A DNA stretch of 5,279 bases from an uncultured bacterium (GTDB lineage Bacteria; Cyanobacteriota; Vampirovibrionia; Gastranaerophilales; Gastranaerophilaceae), in assembly GCA_900555175.1 (NCBI GenBank), contig USJT01000099.1, positions 1 through 5,279 of the forward strand, given 5' to 3'. Of the stretch, positions 1 through 5,279 are shown in pieces. The translations under genes were made by a program, and so were the position numbers. Within the stretch, counting starts at the first letter, position 1. Each line of letters opens with the position of its first letter. The notes below the pieces were generated by a model. That model saw only the letters and a program-made list of their open reading frames with translations, searched no databases and was not told the origin of the DNA.

Positions 1-1
1 A

Positions 2-2767
2 AATGGTGTTACAACCGCTGTTGGTATAGGTCAAATGAAATATATATCCGGTATGGCAAACAATATGAAAACCGCAGCCAGAGCAGGTATAAGGTTGGCA
101 ACAACAGTCGGAGCTGATACAGGCGTAGGCGTATTATCAGAATATGCTTCAACAGGTGATATATCAGCACAAGGCACAATGACAAATATGTTAATGTCAG
201 GTGTTGGTAACGCTATTGGTGTAAGATCATTAAGCAAAAAAGTACCTACTTCTGGCATAAATAAAGGTACATTAATTACAAATGAAGCACCAATAACCGG
301 CAGAAATGAAATTGCAGATGCAGAAATTGCAAGAAATATTGACAAATCTCACTTAAATGCAAGAGACAGACAAATGGTAGAACGTGAGATTGAGGCACAA
401 CAAACACCTACCCAAGCAGAACTTGATGCATACGCAAAAGAACATGCATATCAAGCTCCAACAGCAGAGGAACAAGCTGCACTTGATAAACATCAAGCCC
501 AAGTAAGAAAAGAATATGCAGACGCACACAAAATTGAAAACAATGCAAAAATACAAGAACAAAAACCAAAATCATCAATAACTAAAGATGAAATCGCAAA
601 ACTTCAAGATGAAGTAAAAAGTATAGACGGACAAATTAACGTCCTAAACAAAAAAATATTTGGAGCTAAAAGATTTGGCAAAAATACCAAAGATTTAGAA
701 GAACAACTTGCAACATTAAAACAAACACGTGAAACTAAAATATCACAAATTACAAACGCACAAAAAGCAGCTGAAGTTAAACCTCAAGCAACTTCAGAAG
801 CGCAAGAAGTTGCAAACTCTGCACCAATTAAAAATAACAAAGCAAATGAAGCTAAACAAGAACCATTTAAACCTATTACATCAGAAAAAGATGCTATTGA
901 TTACTATAATAAAACAATAGAGGATAGAGCAATAATCTTTTCAACAGATGAAGAAATAAATCTAAGAAGTCGTCGTAATGCATATGATGGCAACGCATTT
1001 TTCACTGACGTACAAGGTTGGAGATACGAAGTTTATAAATCAAGCGGCTCAGGAAACTACGAAGCAGATTTCACAACCCAAAAAAAACAAATCCAAACAC
1101 CTTGGAAAATTCATATTTATGCTGACAGCCCTGAAGAATGGGCTAACGCAGCACAAGTTGCATTACCTGTTTTACGTGAAAAGAAAATCATGTACAAAAC
1201 AATGTGTGGAATAGAAAAAGAAGATTTTAATGCACTTGATAATGCAGTATTCAACGGCAAACACACACAAAAAGGAAAAGCATTTACAGTATATTTCAGA
1301 TCAGAAGATGAATTTGTTCAAACAGCTAAAAACTTAGATGAAGCATTTAAGAAAAGCGGACTAAAATCATCAGGTAAAGTATCAGATGAAGGTCAAATCG
1401 GCGAAACAGGTTTTCTTTCATACAGACATGAAGGAGGCAAAAGAGGAATATCTTACAAACCTGATAATATTGAAGATCCATATTTAAATAGCATATCTTC
1501 TAATAATGCTTCTGCAAAAGTTGCACCTGCAGCTTCATCCAATCCTTTAACTTCACAGGACAAAATAGCAATAAGCTACATTGGAGATAATCTTAACCGT
1601 GCAAAAAATTTAAATGATTTAACTCAAATTCAAGCTCAACTTGAAGCAATTCCGAACTGTCCACAAAAACAAAGATTACAACAAATGTTAAATGAAAAAT
1701 CTTCAATGTTAAATGCTGAATATAACACTAACAATGCAGAAGATTTAATTGCAATAGATGATTACACAAATGCAAAAGCAGGAACAACCCTTCCAAAGAA
1801 TCAACCTGTTTTCTTAAACGGAACAGAAACATTAAATTTAGCTAATTATCAATTAGATTTGTCATCACCACAAATACAAGCAAAATTAAAAGCAATGAAA
1901 AACGGTGAACAAATTATAGTTGGAAGAGAAGGAGATATTAAAGTTGATCCAAGATACAACGGTGTATCAAGAAAACATTTGACTATTGAAAAAACAACTG
2001 ATGGTTATGTTATTAAAGATATTTCATCAAACGGAACAACAATAGGTCAAAAATCTACTGTTAACACATCAAACAGTAACAGAATTATGCAATCTGCAAA
2101 AAATTCATTTAACTATAACTCATCACCAAGATTAGATAAATACAAATATAATAAAAACAGAAAACCACAATCACATGGAGATTTTTATAGTAATAGAAGA
2201 GATCTATTTAGCAATTTACACGCTTATGATTGTTGGGCAGGATATACTCCACAAAATCAACAACATGGAGCTTGGAAAATGCATTTATTCTCAAATAATG
2301 AAATGGATTGGCAAAATATATCAGAAGCAATTATTCCATATTTACGTGAACACGATATTGACTGGAAGACATTTAATATTGCAAACGGTGCAGATACATT
2401 AAATAATACAATTCAAGAAGGAAAAGCATTTACTATCTATCCAAGAGATAACGCACATATGGCACAAGTTGCTAAAGACTTAGATTATATTATACGTAAT
2501 AATCATTTAGAACTTAATGGCACAAATATAACCGGTGACCGCGAAATGGGCAACAGTGGACGTTTATTCTACAGATATGAATATAAAACAGGAAGTGTTA
2601 AAGATGAAGTTGTAGATTTATCTGATCATTATGGTTACCAACGTTACCTGGCACTTTATGACGGAAATGGAGACCGTATCAAACGTCATGGTCAAGCAAG
2701 ATATCTTGCAGATGATATGACTCCAGAAGATGATCCATGGTTAAATTTTGATCCATCAAATCCATAA
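2..2767 (+). CDS. Large FHA protein with two OspF/SpvC-like phosphothreonine lyase domains (5' end missing)
   Basis: The reading frame is open to the left edge, so the start is outside the window; an in-frame ATG at 35 (used here as residue 1) has no good ribosome site and lies inside a glycine-rich hydrophobic stretch. Layout: residues 1-75 hydrophobic, Gly/Ala-rich; 90-180 charged helices; 182-247 probable coiled coil; 315-490 first OspF/SpvC-like domain; 506-565 helical linker; 590-685 FHA domain (GRxGD at 630-634, SRKH at 645-648, SSNGT at 664-668); 725-906 second OspF/SpvC-like domain. Known for these families: FHA binds phosphothreonine, and OspF/SpvC removes its phosphate irreversibly by beta-elimination. 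I infer a protein that recognises phosphothreonine-containing partners and may act on them, possibly a secreted effector. No signal peptide can be judged because the N-terminus is missing. The next gene is convergent, so no partner gene follows. The domain calls come from motifs read by eye; the substrate is unknown. Confidence 0.85.
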   Translation, partial: NGVTTAVGIGQMKYISGMANNMKTAARAGIRLATTVGADTGVGVLSEYASTGDISAQGTMTNMLMSGVGNAIGVRSLSKKVPTSGINKGTLITNEAPITGRNEIADAEIARNIDKSHLNARDRQMVEREIEAQQTPTQAELDAYAKEHAYQAPTAEEQAALDKHQAQVRKEYADAHKIENNAKIQEQKPKSSITKDEIAKLQDEVKSIDGQINVLNKKIFGAKRFGKNTKDLEEQLATLKQTRETKISQITNAQKAAEVKPQATSEAQEVANSAPIKNNKANEAKQEPFKPITSEKDAIDYYNKTIEDRAIIFSTDEEINLRSRRNAYDGNAFFTDVQGWRYEVYKSSGSGNYEADFTTQKKQIQTPWKIHIYADSPEEWANAAQVALPVLREKKIMYKTMCGIEKEDFNALDNAVFNGKHTQKGKAFTVYFRSEDEFVQTAKNLDEAFKKSGLKSSGKVSDEGQIGETGFLSYRHEGGKRGISYKPDNIEDPYLNSISSNNASAKVAPAASSNPLTSQDKIAISYIGDNLNRAKNLNDLTQIQAQLEAIPNCPQKQRLQQMLNEKSSMLNAEYNTNNAEDLIAIDDYTNAKAGTTLPKNQPVFLNGTETLNLANYQLDLSSPQIQAKLKAMKNGEQIIVGREGDIKVDPRYNGVSRKHLTIEKTTDGYVIKDISSNGTTIGQKSTVNTSNSNRIMQSAKNSFNYNSSPRLDKYKYNKNRKPQSHGDFYSNRRDLFSNLHAYDCWAGYTPQNQQHGAWKMHLFSNNEMDWQNISEAIIPYLREHDIDWKTFNIANGADTLNNTIQEGKAFTIYPRDNAHMAQVAKDLDYIIRNNHLELNGTNITGDREMGNSGRLFYRYEYKTGSVKDEVVDLSDHYGYQRYLALYDGNGDRIKRHGQARYLADDMTPEDDPWLNFDPSNP
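977..1504 (+). other. First OspF/SpvC-like phosphothreonine lyase domain (residues 315-490)
   Basis: Read against SpvC as I remember it (K104, H106, K136, R148, Y158, R213, R220), this segment shows the KxH signature as WKIH (K358, H360), the catalytic lysine as YK (K388), the strand GKAFTVY (Y420), the LSYRHE segment (R464; SpvC has LSYRNE) and a further arginine R470, six residues on instead of seven. The end, EDPYLNS (481-485 for DPYLN), matches the EEPFYRL end of SpvC in position and character. R148 appears replaced by H410 or K409. The K388-Y420 interval is about ten residues longer than in SpvC. Most catalytic residues are kept, so activity is plausible. The same fold forms the N-terminal lyase domain of class III/IV lanthipeptide synthetases, which is the main alternative relative. 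Confidence 0.72.
1802..2089 (+). other. FHA domain (residues about 590-685)
   Basis: The conserved FHA loop residues are all present in order: G630-R631 in the first binding loop, S645-R646-K647-H648 in the second, and N666-G667-T668 in the third, preceded by the usual hydrophobic strand (VIKDIS). In characterised FHA domains the Arg, Ser and Asn contact a phosphothreonine peptide, so this one should be able to bind it. It sits between the two lyase-like domains, which suggests substrate recruitment or self-binding; that role is inference. Confidence 0.9.
2207..2752 (+). other. Second, diverged OspF/SpvC-like domain (residues about 725-906)
   Basis: It repeats the motif order of the first copy: WKMH (K748, H750), DWKTFN (K778; SpvC has KWKVTD), GKAFTIY (Y802), YRYE (R847) and DDPWLNF (D900-F905). 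The K748-K778 interval is 30 residues, the same as K358-K388 in the first copy, which supports an internal duplication. The residue aligned with SpvC R148 is T792, and no arginine lies at the R220 position after R847 (K851 and K856 are the nearest basic residues). It may therefore be altered in specificity, weakly active, or a binding-only copy. Confidence 0.65.
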
Positions 2768-2769
2768 AG

Positions 2770-2789
2770 ATAAATAATAACTTATTTAT
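2770..2789. terminator. Possible weak bidirectional terminator between convergent genes
   Basis: The arms ATAAATAA (2770-2777) and TTATTTAT (2782-2789) are perfect complements around a 4-base loop, in the only gap between two convergent genes. The stem is pure A/T and there is no clear T-tract, so it would be a poor intrinsic terminator; its position is the main argument for it. The right arm overlaps the stop codon of the CDF gene. Confidence 0.25.
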
Positions 2790-3687
2790 TCTCGCATTTT
2801 GGGCATTCAGGTTCGGCATGAATCATTATTGTAACATGCCCGAGTTTTTGCCTGATTAATTCTTCAACTTCATCACAAATATCATGACATTGTTCAATTG
2901 TCATATCTTTTGGGAAAAGCATTGTTAATTCAATATCTGTTGAAGGACCGCAACGGCGAGCTTTCAGATTTTTAAAATCAAGTGTATAATCACTTTTATA
3001 AGAATGTATTATTTCTTCTATTGATTTCAAATCTTCCGCAGGCAAAGAACCGTCAAGCAAATTATTTAAGGTTTCTTTAGAAATCGAAAATCCTGCTTTC
3101 AAAATAAATAAAGCCACAAGAATTGCTATAATCGGGTCTAAAATATGTATCCCAGTAACTTTTATCAAGATTAAGCCGACCATAACACCAAGAGATGAAT
3201 ATATATCAGTTCTTAAATGTTCGCCGTCAGCAAAAAGTGAAATCGAATTTGATTTTTTAGCAACCTTGAAAAGTATACTGCTTACAACAAAATTGGCAAC
3301 AACAGCGAACAACATAACTGCAATCCCGAGTGTTGTATCAACCTCAAAAGGCTTATTCATACATAATTTTTTACCGGCTTCATACATAATATAAAAAGCT
3401 GCAAAAATAATTAATCCGCCTTCTATAAACCCAGACATATCTTCATATTTTCCATGCCCGAACGGATGTTCTCTATCAGCAGGTTCAGAAGATTTCATAA
3501 CCGCAAAAAAGGTTAACACAGATGCTAAGCAATCACTCAGGGAGTGTATTGCCTCGGAAATTATACTGATTGAACCAGAGATTATACCTGCGATTAGTTT
3601 TAATATAATGATTACGGCATTTGATGTTATTGACAATCCTGCCGCTAATTTTTTTTCTGTTACTATATTCATTTTCTTTTCATACAT
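2782..3687 (-). CDS. Cation diffusion facilitator (CDF) family metal exporter, FieF/CzcD-like
   Basis: The product is an inner-membrane proton-coupled antiporter expected to export divalent metal, most likely zinc. Its 301 residues match the family length. Six hydrophobic segments lie at about 15-37, 39-63, 86-105, 119-140, 155-176 and 178-196, followed by a cytoplasmic ferredoxin-like domain (about 205-290). The transport site is HxxxD in segment 2 (H48, D52) and HxxxD in segment 5 (H157, D161); the loop after segment 2 has the family motif DREHPFGHGKYE (H74, H78). Near the C-terminus, IHAEPE (H290, E292) corresponds to IHQDP of FieF, and a CxxC pair (C295, C298) is added. In known CDF proteins a His-Asp pair in segment 2 favours zinc, whereas FieF has Asp-Asp. 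The start is uncertain: ATG at 3687 overlaps the upstream gene by 19 bases, while ATG at 3672 makes an ATGA overlap with its stop. Translational coupling is likely. Confidence 0.93.
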   Translation of the reverse strand: MYEKKMNIVTEKKLAAGLSITSNAVIIILKLIAGIISGSISIISEAIHSLSDCLASVLTFFAVMKSSEPADREHPFGHGKYEDMSGFIEGGLIIFAAFYIMYEAGKKLCMNKPFEVDTTLGIAVMLFAVVANFVVSSILFKVAKKSNSISLFADGEHLRTDIYSSLGVMVGLILIKVTGIHILDPIIAILVALFILKAGFSISKETLNNLLDGSLPAEDLKSIEEIIHSYKSDYTLDFKNLKARRCGPSTDIELTMLFPKDMTIEQCHDICDEVEELIRQKLGHVTIMIHAEPECPKCENK

Positions 3688-4349
3688 TTTAGCATAGTTT
3701 TAATATCTTTTTCAACCCTGAATGATTCACAAACTTTTTGAATACTTTTATTGAATGTCCAATCATCGAGATGAGATTTTTTCAAATATTCATGCGTTTT
3801 TTGCGGAAATTTTATATAACATATTGAAAGAGCCCAGGCAACAGACATTTTTGCATAATATCTTTCATCTTTGAAATTATCAATTAATTTCAAAACCTTA
3901 TCAATATAAACCTCATCAATAAAGTATGATAAAAGCATTACATAGCCAAAACGAAGGTCATATTCTTTTTGGGATTTAAAATAAGGTTGTAAAAAATTCC
4001 ATACCAATTCTTTATTCTGATTTGTAAATTTAAGGCTGTTGCAAAAACTGTCACATACAGCCCAGTTGTCGATTTTAGGAACAAAGTTTTTGACATATTC
4101 AAGAATTTTTTCAGGCTCTGCTTTAATAAGTCCGATAACCATTCCTTGAAGCATAACTTCTTCCATAAACTCGCATTTTTGCTGATTTACAAACTCTTTC
4201 CATTCGCCGTTTTTATAAATATCTTTTGCAATTTTTCTTAAAGTCGGCAACCTGACACCAAGTACATTATCGATATTTGGGATTAGTGAGGCAGAAAAAT
4301 TCTTATAATCTTTTTCCGATTCCAAAAGAAGTTTAGCTTTTATATCCAT
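3669..4349 (-). CDS. DNA alkylation repair protein, AlkD-like HEAT-repeat glycosylase
   Basis: At 226 residues this matches the AlkD-type DNA alkylation repair family (all-helical HEAT-like repeats), whose characterised members excise N3- and N7-alkylated purines without base flipping. Visible family features: the early segment GVRLPTLRKIAK (31-42), the active-site-like NWAVCD (W96, D100), an LRFGYVML helix (R133), and YYAKMSVAWAL (W172), which I equate with W109, D113, R148 and W187 of Bacillus cereus AlkD. The subfamily differs from AlkD around these sites, so catalysis is likely but not proven. ATG at 4349 has no clear Shine-Dalgarno site. The gene ends inside the start region of the CDF transporter gene, so both probably share a transcript. 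The ORF upstream on this strand overlaps its start by 10 bases as read, or stops 37 bases before it if that ORF is frameshift-corrected. Confidence 0.9.
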   Translation of the reverse strand: MDIKAKLLLESEKDYKNFSASLIPNIDNVLGVRLPTLRKIAKDIYKNGEWKEFVNQQKCEFMEEVMLQGMVIGLIKAEPEKILEYVKNFVPKIDNWAVCDSFCNSLKFTNQNKELVWNFLQPYFKSQKEYDLRFGYVMLLSYFIDEVYIDKVLKLIDNFKDERYYAKMSVAWALSICYIKFPQKTHEYLKKSHLDDWTFNKSIQKVCESFRVEKDIKTMLKCMKRK

Positions 4350-4750
4350 AGCTTGATTTTAGCATAAATTAAAAATTTATTATCTCTAATCAACAAACTC
4401 CCAATGTAAACCATAAGCAGCTTCTTTTCTTTTGTTGCAACCTCTTTAATCCTATTGTAAGCATCATAGCTGGAAGAAATCCCTTTTTTAATTAACATAT
4501 CATTAGCAGCTTTTGCGTTTTTGAAAATTTCTCCTGTTTCAACGCATTTTACTTTTTTAGATTTATTTTTAAAAGACTGATATGGTTTAATAAGATTTTT
4601 AATTTTAATAAACAAATCTTTGCTCACTCTATATGTACCGGAATTTTTTTCATTGACTATTAATCTGATAATGTAAGGGGTTTTGGTAATTTTTTGGTTT
4701 GTTATAATATACTCCTTTATAATCGCTATACATTTAACATTTATAATCAT
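4340..4750 (-). CDS. Small protein with NUMOD1/IENR1-like module, probably frameshifted and decaying
   Basis: The 136-residue frame carries KKVKCVETGEIFKNAKAA (65-82), which resembles the NUMOD1/IENR1 DNA-binding module usually found on homing endonucleases and some small phage or host proteins. No nuclease motif (GIY-YIG, HNH, LAGLIDADG) is visible. The expected ending of such modules, AAYGLHWEFVD then TAG, is encoded at 4421-4386 in the neighbouring frame; one extra base near 4422-4437 would join it, so the last 26 residues as read (from residue 111) are probably not native. At the other end, the only strong Shine-Dalgarno site (AAGGAG, 4717-4712) lies 6 bases before ATA at 4705, whose frame reads ITNQKITKTPY, as if an original ATG had been lost; ATG at 4750 has no ribosome site. 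It may be a pseudogene, or hold a sequencing error. Function unknown; DNA binding is inferred. Confidence 0.55.
   Translation of the reverse strand: MIINVKCIAIIKEYIITNQKITKTPYIIRLIVNEKNSGTYRVSKDLFIKIKNLIKPYQSFKNKSKKVKCVETGEIFKNAKAANDMLIKKGISSSYDAYNRIKEVATKEKKLLMVYIGSLLIRDNKFLIYAKIKLWI
4712..4717 (-). promoter_or_regulatory. Shine-Dalgarno site AAGGAG before a non-ATG codon
   Basis: AAGGAG on the minus strand is the best ribosome-binding match near any start in the window. Six bases downstream is ATA (4705-4703), in frame with the NUMOD-like ORF. The site therefore argues that the true or ancestral start was at 4705 and not at the ATG at 4750. Confidence 0.5.
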
Positions 4751-4768
4751 ACACCAAATATTTAAATA

Positions 4769-4785
4769 TATACGTTTAACGTATA
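4769..4785. promoter_or_regulatory. Perfect 17-bp palindrome, candidate operator of the XRE regulator
   Basis: TATACGTTTAACGTATA consists of two perfect 8-base arms around a single T. It lies in the 81-bp gap between the divergent NUMOD-like ORF and the XRE gene, 46 bases before the XRE start. XRE-type regulators commonly bind such dyads as dimers and control their own promoter; binding here is inferred from position and symmetry. No convincing -35/-10 pair could be assigned on either strand, although TATGAT (4751-4746, minus) is a possible -10 box. Confidence 0.45.
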
Positions 4786-4831
4786 CATACTACACTAAAC
4801 AGAGTGGCGATTGATAAAAAAATAAAATAAT

Positions 4832-5176
4832 ATGTTTAATATGAATGGTAATGATATAAAAAAGATTTTTGGTTCATCTGTTCAAGAAATAAGGAAAGCT
4901 AATAATATAACTCAAGAAAAATTGGCAGAACTTATCGGGAAAGATAAAAACACAATTAACCGTATAGAAACAGGTATCAATTTTGTCACCGCTGAAACTT
5001 ATGCTGATTTGTGTAATTTATTAAATGTTCATCCAAGTATTTTAATGACACAAAAACCTGTATTTCTTTTACAAGGACATATAAATTACACAAATGAAAT
5101 TAATCAATTACTAAAAACTTTTCCTCCGGAAAAATTGAAAGATATATATAATATTTTATTAGCAATGAGTAAATAA
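4832..5176 (+). CDS. XRE/Cro-C1-type HTH transcriptional regulator
   Basis: This 114-residue protein has an HTH_3-type DNA-binding domain over about residues 13-66: VQEIRKANNITQEKLAELIG gives helices 1 and 2, and DKNTINRIETG (38-48) the recognition helix and following turn, then helices reading AETYADLCNLLNVHPSIL. The remaining 45 or so residues, ending KLKDIYNILLAMSK, are probably helical and may mediate dimerisation; no metal, ligand or peptidase motif is visible. Two close in-frame ATGs (4832 and 4841) could both serve as start; neither has a good Shine-Dalgarno site, and the longer form is chosen. The divergent layout with a palindrome in the shared upstream region suggests autoregulation and possible control of the minus-strand genes. 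Its target genes are unknown. Confidence 0.93.
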   Translation: MFNMNGNDIKKIFGSSVQEIRKANNITQEKLAELIGKDKNTINRIETGINFVTAETYADLCNLLNVHPSILMTQKPVFLLQGHINYTNEINQLLKTFPPEKLKDIYNILLAMSK

Positions 5177-5188
5177 TTTTATTATTAT

Positions 5189-5213
5189 GCTGAATTTATT
5201 TCAGCTTCTTTAA
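5189..5213 (+). terminator. Terminator-like hairpin after the XRE gene
   Basis: GCTGAA (5189-5194) pairs with TTCAGC (5200-5205) around a 5-base loop, 12 bases after the XRE stop codon, and is followed by the T-rich run TTCTTT. The stem is short and only half G/C, so termination may be weak. Confidence 0.45.
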
Positions 5214-5218
5214 GATAG

Positions 5219-5242
5219 ATCCTGAAACAAGTTCAGGATGAC
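5219..5242 (-). repeat. Dispersed palindromic repeat, copy 1 (reverse orientation)
   Basis: ATCCTGAA (5219-5226) and TTCAGGAT (5232-5239) form a perfect 8-bp hairpin around ACAAG. On the minus strand the element begins GTCATCCTGAACTTG, a form seen in dispersed intergenic repeats of several bacterial groups (recalled, not searched). It is non-coding and lies after the XRE terminator. Confidence 0.6.
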
Positions 5243-5261
5243 TAAAGTATACACCTTTTCT

Positions 5262-5279
5262 GTCATTCCGAACTTGGTT
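5262..5279 (+). repeat. Dispersed palindromic repeat, copy 2 (forward orientation, cut by window edge)
   Basis: GTCATTCCGAACTTG (5262-5276) matches copy 1 at 13 of 15 positions but in the opposite orientation, 19 bases away. The second half of its own palindrome is beyond the window. Together the two copies could form a 15-bp stem with one mismatch and one G-U pair. Confidence 0.6.

Noticed and set aside
31..562. Minus-strand open frames opposite the large gene (31-345 and 353-562)
   Set aside because: They are hydrophobic antisense shadows of a well-supported coding frame with clear domains, and have no start signals or recognisable features.
1079..1088. Run of eight A's in the large gene as a frameshift site
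   Set aside because: The frame stays intact through it, and the lyase motifs continue in the same frame after it.
729..2402. Short plus-strand frames inside the large gene (729-920, 978-1214, 2175-2402)
   Set aside because: They are Lys/Gln- or Ile-rich out-of-frame translations of the same region; the main frame carries FHA and lyase motifs across it.
977..2752. Class III/IV lanthipeptide synthetase, suggested by lyase-like motifs (WKxH, GKAFTxYPR, YRY)
   Set aside because: No kinase or LanC-like cyclase domain and no precursor peptide gene are visible; an FHA domain lies between the two copies, and the LSYR and DPxLN segments fit OspF/SpvC at least as well.
4340..4750. Homing endonuclease
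   Set aside because: Only a NUMOD-like module is seen; no catalytic nuclease motif and no intron or interrupted gene nearby.
4832..5176. Antitoxin of a toxin-antitoxin pair
   Set aside because: No toxin-like gene adjoins it on the same strand within the window; a plain XRE regulator is enough.

Overview
The window is AT-rich bacterial DNA (about one third G+C by eye) using the standard bacterial code; a functional TGA stop closes the alkylation-repair gene. Nothing here fixes the taxon. Base composition, the FHA-containing giant protein and the dispersed repeat at the right end would suit a gut bacterium such as a Gastranaerophilales (Melainabacteria) member, but that is a weak inference.

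Positions 1-2767 (+) hold the 3' part of a large gene that runs in from the left edge. Its product starts here with a glycine-rich hydrophobic stretch, then has charged helical and coiled-coil sequence, then a domain that resembles the phosphothreonine lyases OspF/SpvC, a canonical FHA (phosphothreonine-reading) domain, and a second, diverged OspF/SpvC-like domain at the C-terminus. I find this lyase-FHA-lyase layout the most notable thing in the window.

Positions 2782-4349 (-) hold two translationally overlapping genes: an AlkD-type DNA alkylation repair HEAT protein, followed by a cation diffusion facilitator (CDF) metal exporter. Upstream of them on the same strand (4340-4750) is a small ORF with a NUMOD1/IENR1-like module. 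It looks decayed: the expected C-terminal motif lies in another frame, and the only good Shine-Dalgarno site precedes an ATA codon rather than ATG.

Positions 4832-5176 (+) encode a small XRE-type HTH regulator, divergent from the NUMOD-like ORF. The 81-bp gap between them carries a perfect 17-bp palindrome, a good candidate for the regulator's operator. The right end (5177-5279) is non-coding: a terminator-like hairpin, then two oppositely oriented copies of a dispersed palindromic repeat, the second cut by the window edge. No tRNA, rRNA, CRISPR array or transposase was seen.
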